From JAYTQQ01 sp043746635 (lineage in GTDB: Bacteria > Bdellovibrionota > Bdellovibrionia > Bdellovibrionales > JAMPXM01): a stretch of DNA of 25,520 nt. Shown here in pieces: positions 14,037 through 22,511 of this stretch. Where the stretch lies: positions 1 through 25,520 of the forward strand of contig JAYTQQ010000298.1 of the NCBI GenBank assembly GCA_043746635.1, given 5' to 3'. Each line of letters starts with the position of its first letter. The first letter of the stretch is position 1. Below the pieces are notes generated by a model, which was not told the origin of the DNA, did not search any database, and saw only the letters and a list, made by a program, of their open reading frames with translations. Both the position numbers and the translations under genes were made by a program.

Positions 14037-16508
14037 TTGTCTCGAAACGTATTTCAAATACTGAGCATTTTCGTCGTGATGATCTTGATGATCACAAACG
14101 CAAAAGCTCAAAACTCAAATACGATCGCGCCGGTAAGAAAATCGACTGCAAGAAGGCTGAAAAAACGCACACGCATTGATCTCGAACAAAAAGTTGAAAA
14201 AACTCCAGCAGTGACAGTCGCTGTTCCCGTTGAGCAACCAAAAATTGTTAAAATTCACGTCAAAGGAAATCGTAAGATCGAAGTCGACGCCGTGACAACC
14301 CGATTGATCAGTCATGAGGGTGACGCTCTCGATATGGCTAAGATTCGTCAAGACGTCGAAGCTCTTTTCAAGACAGGTTATTTTTACGACATCCAAGTAG
14401 ATCGCGTGAAAGTCGACGGTGGCGTCGATATTACTTACATTGTTGTTGAAAAACCTTCTGTCGTTGAGATTGCTTATTCGGGTAATAGCGAAATTGACGG
14501 AGACGAACTTAAAGAAGCTGCCGGAATTAAAGCATTTGAAATTTTGAATATGACCAAGATTCGTGAAGCCGTTGAGAAGATGTCGAAGGCCTACGAAGAA
14601 AAAGGTTTTTTCTTGGCTCGCATCACACCTAAGATCACAGCGGTCAAAGAAGGCGAAACCGTTAAGCTCGTTTTTGAAATTCAAGAGAATGAAAAAGTAA
14701 AAGTAAAACGCGTCACCTTTCTCGGGAATAAAAATCTCACTGACGGTAAATTGAAAAGTGTAATGGAGACTCAAGAAGGCGGCTTCTTTAGTTTCATTTC
14801 TGGAAGTGGCTCCTACAAACAAGATAAGTTTGATCATGACGTTCAAGTTTTGCAATACGCTTATTTCAACGAAGGCTATTTACAGGTGAAGGTCGATCGA
14901 CCTCAGGTCTACGTCACTCCTGATAAAAAAGGGATTTACATTACTATTCGTATCGACGAAGGAGTTCGATTCAAAGTCGGAACCGTCGATTTTTCCGGCG
15001 ATCTTTTGTTCGAGCGCGATGAGCTCTTTAAATCGATCGAGATTGCAAATTCGGGTTGGTACGTGCACGAGACGATGCTCAAAGATTTACGTTCTTTAAC
15101 GGCTAAGTATGGCGATCTGGGTTACGCTTACGCGAATATTATTCCTCGTAATCGTTTACGCGAAAAAGATCGAGAAGTTGATATCACTTTCGAAATCGAT
15201 AAAGGTAACAAAGTTTACTTTCATAAAATTAACGTCGTCGGTAACAATCGCACTCGAGATAAAGTCGTGCGACGAGAACTTCAAATTCGTGAAGGGGAGC
15301 TTTATAACGAAACTCGCAAGCGCGAATCTTACGACAACGTTAAGCGACTTGGTTATTTCGAAGACGTAAATTTCAACTCGAGTACTCCAGCAGAGGGTGC
15401 CGATCTTATGGATATCGACATCGTCGTCAAAGAGCGTAACACCGGTACGATTCAGGTCGGAGCAGGATATTCGACTTACTCTAACTTTATTTTTAACGGA
15501 CGCGTAGATCAAATCAACTTGTTTGGCCGCGGACAAAAACTAGGAGTTGCGGTCGACGTTTCAAGTTTAGATCAAGTGTATAACTTAAATTTCACCGAGC
15601 CCTATTTCTTCGATACTCTCTGGTCCGTCGGGACGGACGCTTACTTGAGCGGACGCGACGTTATTGTTTACTACGAAAATAAAAAAGGTGCGGCGTTAAC
15701 GTTGGGTCATCCACTCGCGCCTTATTTGCTCGGTTTTATTCGTTACAAATACGATTATACCACGGTAACTTTACCACCTCAGTACTTAGGGGACGGCACG
15801 CCGAATCTCAATTATAATCCGGATCTTTATAATACGTCAGCGAACGGAGATACATCATCTGCGACGTTCACTCTCGAGTACGATAAACGAAATGATCGAT
15901 TTATACCGACGAGTGGTTTTTATGCTAATGGCTCGGTCGAGTACGCAGGTCTTGGCGGATCGAAAAGATACACCAAAGGCACGGCGATCGCTCGCTATTA
16001 TAAAAAAGTTTTCTGGGACATGACCTGGAGAAACAATCTCACATACGGCGCAATTGCTCCGAACGATTCGCAAGATCCAGTTCCGTTCAATGAACTCTTT
16101 CGTCTCGGAGGACCTTACTCTCTGCGCGGATTCGATCCTTACTCGATTGCGCGAAAAGTCTATTCGAAATCGCTTTATAACAGTTATATCTTAACTGGTC
16201 AGTCACAGCAGCAGGCGAATTTGCTCGCGAGTCAGCCTTACGGCGGTACGCAGGAGCTCTTCTACCAAGTCGAGATGGAATTTCCTCTAGTGACCGAAGC
16301 GGGGATTAAAGGCGTCTTGTTTTATGACGTGGGTGAAGCCGAAGACGTCGTCGAAATCAAAGATATGAGATCCGATGTTGGGTTTGGATTCAGATGGTTT
16401 TCGCCGATTGGCCCTTTGCGATTCGAGTGGGGATTTCCGATTGCGAGACAAACTGATTATGGCGAGCGCGCCGTGAACTTTCAGTTTGCGATTGGTAGTC
16501 CGTTCTAA
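14037..16508 (+). CDS. bamA: Outer-membrane protein assembly factor BamA
   Basis: BamA is the core Omp85 barrel that folds and inserts outer-membrane proteins. I chose the TTG at 14037 because it follows an AGGA site by 6 nt and gives a perfect signal peptide (VFQILSIFVVMILMITNAKA, cleavage after residue 24). Upstream codons to 13923 remain open but run through a terminator-like hairpin. The 823-residue product carries five POTRA domains (about 69-464; openings such as KIHVKGNRKI, VEIAYSGNSEI, VKRVTFLGNKNL, GTVDFSGDLLF, KINVVGNNRT) and a C-terminal barrel with the loop-6 motif LRGF near 696 and a terminal phenylalanine. The next gene starts inside its stop codon. Confidence 0.96.
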   Translation: MSRNVFQILSIFVVMILMITNAKAQNSNTIAPVRKSTARRLKKRTRIDLEQKVEKTPAVTVAVPVEQPKIVKIHVKGNRKIEVDAVTTRLISHEGDALDMAKIRQDVEALFKTGYFYDIQVDRVKVDGGVDITYIVVEKPSVVEIAYSGNSEIDGDELKEAAGIKAFEILNMTKIREAVEKMSKAYEEKGFFLARITPKITAVKEGETVKLVFEIQENEKVKVKRVTFLGNKNLTDGKLKSVMETQEGGFFSFISGSGSYKQDKFDHDVQVLQYAYFNEGYLQVKVDRPQVYVTPDKKGIYITIRIDEGVRFKVGTVDFSGDLLFERDELFKSIEIANSGWYVHETMLKDLRSLTAKYGDLGYAYANIIPRNRLREKDREVDITFEIDKGNKVYFHKINVVGNNRTRDKVVRRELQIREGELYNETRKRESYDNVKRLGYFEDVNFNSSTPAEGADLMDIDIVVKERNTGTIQVGAGYSTYSNFIFNGRVDQINLFGRGQKLGVAVDVSSLDQVYNLNFTEPYFFDTLWSVGTDAYLSGRDVIVYYENKKGAALTLGHPLAPYLLGFIRYKYDYTTVTLPPQYLGDGTPNLNYNPDLYNTSANGDTSSATFTLEYDKRNDRFIPTSGFYANGSVEYAGLGGSKRYTKGTAIARYYKKVFWDMTWRNNLTYGAIAPNDSQDPVPFNELFRLGGPYSLRGFDPYSIARKVYSKSLYNSYILTGQSQQQANLLASQPYGGTQELFYQVEMEFPLVTEAGIKGVLFYDVGEAEDVVEIKDMRSDVGFGFRWFSPIGPLRFEWGFPIARQTDYGERAVNFQFAIGSPF

Positions 16509-17239
16509 TGCTGAAGGAGTTTTTTCAAACTCTTTTTTCAGATGCACCTGACTGGGCCAAACAACAAAACCTAGTGAAAGAAAGTGTCGCGATTAAGGCG
16601 AGGTACGAGCGTCAGAAGAGTCACTGGGCAAGCCATCTTCTCAATTCTCAAAATGAAATTTTAAAATTTAGAATTGAGAATCAGGAAGCCAAAAAAATTG
16701 CCGTATTCGGCAGTGGCCACTTGTTCGATTTTCCGCAAGAGTTACTTTGTAATCCGTCACTTCATATTTTTTTGTTCGATGCGGTTCATCCTCGTGAAAT
16801 CAGGGCTGAGAGCTTCAAGGCGCGTGTTCAATTTATCAATTGCGATCTTAATCTAAAACCTCAAGCTCTTTTCGAAAGATACGGAAAGATACTTGAGCAG
16901 TGCGAACTTTTTGTTTCGACGAATTTGCTATCGCAACTCGCCTTATCTGGGTCCGCAAGGCTTCAGAAAAATGAAACGGAGCGAACGAAGCTTGCGCAGT
17001 CGATTATCGAAAATCATCTTTTATTTTTACATTCACTTCCCGGAAGAAGCCTTTTGATTAGTGATTTTGAAAAGAAATTTATTGGTACTGCAGACGAAAA
17101 AGTTTTAGAGCAAACCACCCTTTGGGGATACACGATGGCTAAGCCTTTAAGATCATGGCTTTGGGATCTGGCGCCCTTCGGTGAAATTTCAAAAAAATAC
17201 CGAGTCGAATTAGAAGTCGGTACATGGCGGATTAACTAA
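16508..17239 (+). CDS. Uncharacterised Rossmann-fold protein, methyltransferase-like
   Basis: I do not recognise a named family. The 243 residues have a class I methyltransferase-like rhythm: strand 1 and glycine loop KKIAVFGSGHLFDFP (about 62-76), strand 2 ending in an acidic residue (IFLFDAVHP, about 86-94), strand 3 RVQFINCDLN, strand 4 CELFVSTNLLSQL and strand 5 RSLLISDFEKKF. An N-terminal helical region precedes it. Aromatic-rich C-terminal strands (SWLWDLAPFGE, then EVGTWRIN) follow. There is no signal peptide, so it is probably cytoplasmic. Its ATG shares the last A of the bamA stop (TAATG), implying coupled translation and an envelope-related role. The 3' end overlaps the convergent aroKDE gene by 8 bp. 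SAM binding is a guess from the pattern. Confidence 0.8.
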   Translation: MLKEFFQTLFSDAPDWAKQQNLVKESVAIKARYERQKSHWASHLLNSQNEILKFRIENQEAKKIAVFGSGHLFDFPQELLCNPSLHIFLFDAVHPREIRAESFKARVQFINCDLNLKPQALFERYGKILEQCELFVSTNLLSQLALSGSARLQKNETERTKLAQSIIENHLLFLHSLPGRSLLISDFEKKFIGTADEKVLEQTTLWGYTMAKPLRSWLWDLAPFGEISKKYRVELEVGTWRIN

Positions 17240-18986
17240 ACTGACTCCAGAATTGTCTTTGCGCCTGGGCTTGCACCCTAAACATTTCGAGCCCCGAGAT
17301 ATAAGGACAGCCGTATCTGAGAGCGCATTCTCTTCCCGGAGAATCTTCTGAATAATTGAGATCAATGATCATTTCAATAGGCCATTCACTCGGCGGAAAA
17401 ACTTTAGCCTGATCAAAGTTTTTTCGACCCACTGCCCAGATCAAAATTTTCGGAAGACGGTCGATAGGACTTCGTGGCTCGCCGGTGCGTGACGAATAAT
17501 AAAGCGCATTCGGAAATACTTTTTTAAGTACACCGAGCGTTCCGCCTCCTCCCCAAATGGCAACCGACTTTTCATCAAGGTGCGGGATACCTTTTGCGAT
17601 GGCTTTCACCCCTTCAATGTCGGTGTTGGTGCCGATCCACTGTTTGCTTCTATTTAAGATCAAGGTGTTCGTTGCGGCAATTTCTAGAATGCTTAACTGA
17701 TTGGGTTGCGAATTTTGAAAGGCAAGTTCTTTCAAAGGTGAGGTGACGGCCGCTTCGGTCAGCCCAAGTTCCTCGAGGGCAGCCAGCGCAAACTGAAATT
17801 CAGAAGCCATAACCTGAACCGCGTAAAATGGCTTGTCTTGCTTTTTAAAAAAATCAAAATGTTCTGCGGGTGACCGGCTATGCAAAACGGGATCTCCGAG
17901 AACGGCCGCGAAATTTTTAGGATTGATAAATTCGTTTTGTCTCAATCTTTCAAGAAGGCTGGGCTGATCGGCCGCCGAACCGCGATCGATTCGAAAAAAT
18001 GAAAGGGGTTGAGAGTTCCAAAGGCGATACCATTTCCAAATGCCTTTTTGAGACATCGGCAAGAAACTTCTGCGTTCGGGATTCTCTTTTTGCCATGCAT
18101 GGCCAAGCATTAAAGCGTGAAAATTATTGGTGTCGCAAGCCCACTTGATGAGAGCTTGCGGAAAGTCTGATTCGGCTCGAAGTATCTGTGATGTATCGTC
18201 TCCGTGAAGTGAAATAATAAACGGATTCGCCCAATCACATTTTGGGTAGTCAACGGGCCAATCAAATTTGAAATTCAATTTTTCAACGAGAGTTCGGGTT
18301 TGCGAAATCCTTTCAGTTTCTCGAAAGCTGATAAGGACTTTGTCGTTCGGCAGAATTTCGAGTGCCTGTACGATTTCGGATTGCGAGAGTAAATCATCTC
18401 TAAGTTCAAAAAGATCGATTCCCCAACTTAGTTTTTCGCGAAGGCGATCGAGATGCCTGGCAAATACTGTCCAGATGCCGCCGACTTCTTTAACTTGTGA
18501 GGTAAAATATTTTTCTTCGGCAGAATTTGAAAAATCGAAACCTTCACCAAGTATAAGAACTTCATGACTAAGGCTCGCGTATTTTTTTTCTCGTTCTTTG
18601 AAGCGGCTCAAAAATTCTCGAAGGGGAGTGACGCCAGAATCTAAGCGTGGGCGGTCCGTGAAGATGCGCCCTTGTTCGTCAGTTGGTCTTTGCACCCAGA
18701 GAAACTCGAGCCCAGCGGTTTCTCTAGGTTCAAATCCTGCGCCAGCGATGATTACGACGTCATCTTCGCCGCGCAGTTGATCGAAAGTTGAGCGCTCAAG
18801 CTTACGGAAGTGTGATTCTCCATGACTAAAAAAAATTTGATCGATTGTTTTTTTATTTTGCGAAACAATTTCGGCATCAAGATCATAAATTGAAATCTTA
18901 TGATTTTGCATTTGAAAATATTCTTTAAGTCGTTTTGCCAATGTCGATTTACCGACTCCGCGATGGCCGATGATGACAAGCTTCAT
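17232..18986 (-). CDS. Trifunctional shikimate kinase / 3-dehydroquinase (type I) / shikimate dehydrogenase
   Basis: One 584-residue protein joins three shikimate-pathway enzymes. Residues 1-150 are shikimate kinase: Walker A GHRGVGKST (7-15), Asp35/Asp37, GESHFRKLE (56-64), a GAG in place of the usual GGG (82-84), the lid DRPRL (111-115), and RexxxY. Residues about 165-345 are a compact type I dehydroquinase: FELRDD (193-198), FRETE, catalytic His261 (SLHGDD), Schiff-base Lys281, YR at 320-321, SAADQ (337-341). Residues about 358-584 are shikimate dehydrogenase: GDPVLHSRSP, catalytic Lys419 (VTSPLKE), Asn440, Asp456 (TNTDIEG), GGGG (479-482), SSRT and Gln572. The ATG overlaps the aroB stop as ATGA. 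Domain order equals the last three AROM domains. It carries out steps 3, 4 and 5 of chorismate synthesis. Confidence 0.92.
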   Translation of the reverse strand: MKLVIIGHRGVGKSTLAKRLKEYFQMQNHKISIYDLDAEIVSQNKKTIDQIFFSHGESHFRKLERSTFDQLRGEDDVVIIAGAGFEPRETAGLEFLWVQRPTDEQGRIFTDRPRLDSGVTPLREFLSRFKEREKKYASLSHEVLILGEGFDFSNSAEEKYFTSQVKEVGGIWTVFARHLDRLREKLSWGIDLFELRDDLLSQSEIVQALEILPNDKVLISFRETERISQTRTLVEKLNFKFDWPVDYPKCDWANPFIISLHGDDTSQILRAESDFPQALIKWACDTNNFHALMLGHAWQKENPERRSFLPMSQKGIWKWYRLWNSQPLSFFRIDRGSAADQPSLLERLRQNEFINPKNFAAVLGDPVLHSRSPAEHFDFFKKQDKPFYAVQVMASEFQFALAALEELGLTEAAVTSPLKELAFQNSQPNQLSILEIAATNTLILNRSKQWIGTNTDIEGVKAIAKGIPHLDEKSVAIWGGGGTLGVLKKVFPNALYYSSRTGEPRSPIDRLPKILIWAVGRKNFDQAKVFPPSEWPIEMIIDLNYSEDSPGRECALRYGCPYISGLEMFRVQAQAQRQFWSQFS

Positions 18987-20002
18987 ATTGTGATCCAGCC
19001 CTGACGAGATGCTTCGTTAATAATATCTTGAATTGTGACTCTCTCTCTGGAAGCTTGACCGAGACCCCTCAAGAAAATAAAATTCAGCGTTTTCTGGCTA
19101 TTTTTCTTTTTATCTTGCAGCAGAAATTGAAGAGCTTGAGATTTCTTAATTCGTTTTATCTGGTAAGTCGGAATAGCGCGAAGGTATCTGCTGGCTTTCT
19201 CGTAGTCTGTTGATTTCAAAATTTGACGGTTCAAAGACCAATTCAGACAAAACTGTAGGCCCGCGAGAATTGCCGTTCCGTGGGGGAGCGCGAGCGAGCT
19301 TTCTAGAACGTGTCCCCAGGTGTGACCTAGATTTAGAATTTGTCGCATGCCATTTTTTTCTAACGGATCTTTGGCAACAATTTTGTATTTAGATAAGATG
19401 GCTGGCTTGAGACAGAGTCTTAAAGCATCACGAGAAGAAGTCGCGCGAGCTAATTTTTGGGTCCATGAACCGTTGTCGATGAGTGCCATTTTGATCAGTT
19501 CACCGCAAGCTTCTACTGCCCGTTTTTCAGGTTGAGCGAGCAATAGATTGTCGACGATAAAAACTTTTTCTGGCGGATAAAATGTTCCGATTTGGTTTTT
19601 GGTACCACCAACATTCAGCGCGGTTTTTCCGCCGTGGGCCGAGTCGATTGCAGCGAGCCACGTACTTGGAATATGCACGAGTCGAACCCCTCGTTTAAAA
19701 ATGCTCGCTACAAAACCTCCGAAGTCACCGACGCTTCCGCCGCCGACGACAACGAATTGCATTTCACGAGTGTTCATCCCGGAGCTGATCTTTAAAATGT
19801 GTTTTAAGTGAGCATCTAGTTGTGACAGAGCCTTGAGGCTTTCTCCAGCTTTAACTGCGTATTGGAATTTGAATTGTTTCTGCCAAATTTTAAAATCGGG
19901 CGAGTATTTCAGTAAAGCCTTGTCGTATACTAAAAAGCTTAAGCTCTGATTCAGCGAGATACTTTTTAGATTTTTTTTGAAGAGCACTTGGGATTTTTGC
20001 AT
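18983..20002 (-). CDS. aroB: 3-Dehydroquinate synthase
   Basis: AroB cyclises DAHP to 3-dehydroquinate using NAD and a metal ion, the second step of the shikimate pathway. The 339 residues show the glycine-rich NAD loop VVGGGSVGDFGGF (about 85-97), the IPSTWLAAIDSAHGGKTALN block (111-130; GGK at 124-126), KNQIGTFYPP, the metal-ligand segment ACGELIKMAL (Glu168), and LNLGHTWGHVLE. The N-terminal Rossmann-like half is shorter than in many family members, and the protein begins with a lysine-rich stretch. It starts 2 nt after the aroC stop and overlaps aroKDE by 4 bp, so it is a member of the same operon. Confidence 0.95.
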   Translation of the reverse strand: MQKSQVLFKKNLKSISLNQSLSFLVYDKALLKYSPDFKIWQKQFKFQYAVKAGESLKALSQLDAHLKHILKISSGMNTREMQFVVVGGGSVGDFGGFVASIFKRGVRLVHIPSTWLAAIDSAHGGKTALNVGGTKNQIGTFYPPEKVFIVDNLLLAQPEKRAVEACGELIKMALIDNGSWTQKLARATSSRDALRLCLKPAILSKYKIVAKDPLEKNGMRQILNLGHTWGHVLESSLALPHGTAILAGLQFCLNWSLNRQILKSTDYEKASRYLRAIPTYQIKRIKKSQALQFLLQDKKKNSQKTLNFIFLRGLGQASRERVTIQDIINEASRQGWITI

Positions 20003-20004
20003 TC

Positions 20005-21165
20005 TTAAAACTGATTTCTCCAGGCGATGACCCTTGATTTGAGTTCTCCGATGGAATCTCCACCAAATTTATCTAATACGGCATCGGCCAGCACGAGGCA
20101 CAAGAGTGACTCGCCGATAACGGCAGCCGAGGCAACGGCGGTTACGTCTGAGCGTTCGACGTGGGCCTTCGCTGATTCGTTTGTTGATAGTTTAACCGAG
20201 TCGAGAGGTTTCATAAGAGTCGACAGCGGCTTCATGCCTGCGCGTATGACGAGCGGTTGAGACGTTGACATTCCGCCGTCGATTCCGCCGGAGCGATTTG
20301 ATTTGTATTTGAGTTTTTTATTCTGCAGACCCGGCTCGAGTTCGTCGTGCGCTTCGGATCCGAACGATCTAGCGAGAGCGAAGCCTAAACCGATTTCGAC
20401 ACCTTTAATCGCATTGAGACTTAAAAATGCTTTGCCGATTTCTGCTTCAAGTCTGCGGTCCCACTGAACGTAGCTACCGAGTCCGATGGGTAGACCCTTC
20501 GCGATTACTTCAAAAACTCCGCCGAGGGTTTCACCCTTGGCCTGCGTTTCATCGACGAGCTGACACATTCTTTTGTCGGCATCAACTCCGAGCGCGCGTG
20601 AGGGGTGAGAGTCGATTACATGAGACATCTCAACGAGATCTGAGGTCGCTTCACTTTTATCGATCACCGAACCTAGTTCAATGACTCGGCTCGCGACCTG
20701 AATGCCAACTTCTTCAAGCAAGCGTCTGGCCAGTGTACCGACTGCGACCCGCATCGTGGTTTCGCGTGCGCTTGAACGTTCTAAAACATTTCTCATATCG
20801 TCGAACTGATACTTTACGGCACCTATATAGTCAGCGTGGCCCGGCCTAGGAACTTCAACTTGACGCCTTACCTCGCCTTGAGGCTCTTCAATTTGCATAA
20901 CATCGGACCAATTTTTAGAATCTTTATTTTCAACCAGCAGTGCCACAGGACTCGCGAGCGTCCGGCCATGTCTCACACCAGATAGAATTTGGACAAGATC
21001 GTCTTCAATTTTTTGACGAGCTCCTCGACCGTAACCGAGCTTGCGTCTTTTCATGTGTTTTTGAATATACTCAGAATTAATTTCGAGGCCTGAAGGCAAT
21101 CCTTCAAGAATGGCGACGAGAGCTTTGCCGTGAGATTCGCCCGCAGTTAAAAATCGAAGTTTCAT
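20005..21165 (-). CDS. aroC: Chorismate synthase
   Basis: AroC eliminates phosphate from EPSP to give chorismate, the final step of the shared aromatic pathway, using reduced FMN. The 386 residues begin MKLRFLTAGESHGKALVAIL, the FMN-site signature, followed by GYGRGARQKIE, the VPRPGHADYIGAVKY and DMRNVLERSSARETTMRVAVG blocks, and NRSGGIDGGMSTSQPLV near the C-terminus. The ATG overlaps the aroA stop as ATGA. The length is typical of the monofunctional bacterial enzyme, so a separate flavin reductase would be needed. Confidence 0.97.
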   Translation of the reverse strand: MKLRFLTAGESHGKALVAILEGLPSGLEINSEYIQKHMKRRKLGYGRGARQKIEDDLVQILSGVRHGRTLASPVALLVENKDSKNWSDVMQIEEPQGEVRRQVEVPRPGHADYIGAVKYQFDDMRNVLERSSARETTMRVAVGTLARRLLEEVGIQVASRVIELGSVIDKSEATSDLVEMSHVIDSHPSRALGVDADKRMCQLVDETQAKGETLGGVFEVIAKGLPIGLGSYVQWDRRLEAEIGKAFLSLNAIKGVEIGLGFALARSFGSEAHDELEPGLQNKKLKYKSNRSGGIDGGMSTSQPLVIRAGMKPLSTLMKPLDSVKLSTNESAKAHVERSDVTAVASAAVIGESLLCLVLADAVLDKFGGDSIGELKSRVIAWRNQF

Positions 21166-22451
21166 AAAGAAGTGCCCTGTAGTTTTGCTAACACACTATA
21201 AAACTCTGGATACGAAATGCCAACAGAATCTACGTCGCAAATCTCGCTTTCGCCTTCGGCAACTAAGGCCGCTATAGAAAAGCTCATGGCGATTCGGTGA
21301 TCAAGCGCGCTATCAATCTGTGCGCCCTTTAATGTCTGTGGTCCTTCAATGGCGAAGCCATCCTGAAATGTTTCAAGACGAGCTCCCATACGTCGCAAGT
21401 TAAAGGCAACAGAGTCTATGCGATCACTTTCTTTGACCCTGAGCTCGCGCGCACCACGAATGATCGTAGTGCCTTCGGCTTGGGTTGCCAGAACGGCCAG
21501 CATCGGAATTTCATCGATCATCGATGCGACTTCGCTTTCAAGAATTTCGACTGCTTTCAATTGCGAAGACCTCACCCGCATGTGGCCAATCGGTTCATTG
21601 CGCGAATCGGTTTCAAAAGTTTCGATATCGGCTCCCATGCGTTTTAAAACTTTTAGAAAACCAGTTCGGGTTGGGTTCAGCGAAACATTTTGAATCTCAA
21701 CTTCCGAATTTGCAACTAAAGTGCCAGCCGCAAGCCAAAAAGCTGCCGACGATGGATCTCCCGGAACTTGGATCGAGGTCGCGCTTAAATTTTGTCCCGA
21801 TTCAATTTTGATTTTGGTTTGCGAACTTAGAAGACGCACGCCAAAATCTTTGAGCATGCGTTCGGTATGGTCTCGACTCTGAATTTTACCGGTGAGTGTT
21901 GTCACGCCTTCTGCGTAGAGCGCCGCCAGGATCAAAGCACTTTTGAGTTGGGCGCTCGCGATCATGAGTTCGTAGTCGATGGCTTGAAGTTTTACAGATT
22001 TTAATATTTTAACTGGTGCAAATTCGTTTTGCGAAAGTTGAATCTCTGCGCCCATCCGTTTCAATGGTTCAGCGATTCTCTTCATTGGTCGTTTCAAGAG
22101 ACTCTCGTCGCCGGTCAAAGTCGCTTCAATATTTTGCCCGGTAATCATCGCCATCAAGAGCCGCATGCTCGTTCCCGAGTTTTGGCAATCGAGCATCGCA
22201 ATTGGTGAGACAAAAGAATTTCTACCACCGCCGTGAACGATGACTTCTTCTTTAGAAAGCGTGAACTGAACGCCTAATTGTTCGAGGCATCTTTTGGTCG
22301 AAAGAACGTCTCTGCCGCCTGAAAGATTTTGAATGCGCGTGTCGCCCTGAGCGATCGCGCCGAACATCAAAGCGCGATGAGAAATTGATTTGTCGCCTGG
22401 GACAAACGCGATTCCGCGCAGTGGTTTTTTCGAAGAGATTTTTTTATTCAA
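21162..22451 (-). CDS. aroA: 3-Phosphoshikimate 1-carboxyvinyltransferase (EPSP synthase), class II type
   Basis: AroA joins shikimate-3-phosphate and phosphoenolpyruvate to EPSP. The 429 residues contain PGDKSISHRALMFGAIAQG, LDCQNSGTSMRLL, SLLKRPMKRIAEPLKRMGA, DPSSAAFWLAAG and LRVKESDRI. All four class II motifs defined from the CP4-like group are seen: GDKS, SAQLK, RDHTE and NPTR. Enzymes of that class are often glyphosate-insensitive. The TTG start (22449-22451) follows AAAAGG by 7 nt. It is the first gene of the shikimate operon; the 4-bp overlap with aroC argues for coupling. Only 60 bp separate it from the lipoprotein gene upstream. Confidence 0.96.
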   Translation of the reverse strand: MNKKISSKKPLRGIAFVPGDKSISHRALMFGAIAQGDTRIQNLSGGRDVLSTKRCLEQLGVQFTLSKEEVIVHGGGRNSFVSPIAMLDCQNSGTSMRLLMAMITGQNIEATLTGDESLLKRPMKRIAEPLKRMGAEIQLSQNEFAPVKILKSVKLQAIDYELMIASAQLKSALILAALYAEGVTTLTGKIQSRDHTERMLKDFGVRLLSSQTKIKIESGQNLSATSIQVPGDPSSAAFWLAAGTLVANSEVEIQNVSLNPTRTGFLKVLKRMGADIETFETDSRNEPIGHMRVRSSQLKAVEILESEVASMIDEIPMLAVLATQAEGTTIIRGARELRVKESDRIDSVAFNLRRMGARLETFQDGFAIEGPQTLKGAQIDSALDHRIAMSFSIAALVAEGESEICDVDSVGISYPEFYSVLAKLQGTSL

Positions 22452-22465
22452 ACTTTTACCTTTTA

Positions 22466-22496
22466 GTCTCGGAAGAGGATCTTACTCACCCGAGAC
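22466..22496 (-). promoter_or_regulatory. Inverted repeat in the aroA leader
   Basis: GTCTCGG (22466-22472) and CCGAGAC (22490-22496) can form a 7-bp stem with a 17-nt loop. On the minus strand it lies between the lipoprotein stop and the aroA ribosome binding site, followed by TAAAAGG rather than a T tract. It is therefore not a standard terminator. It could be an operator or a message-stabilising or processing hairpin. Confidence 0.35.
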
Positions 22497-22511
22497 CATA
22501 AGGTCAAAAGC

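Noticed and set aside
14115..14855. 246-residue minus-strand frame opposite bamA
   Set aside because: It lies fully antisense to well-supported POTRA-coding sequence and has no recognisable features or ribosome binding site.
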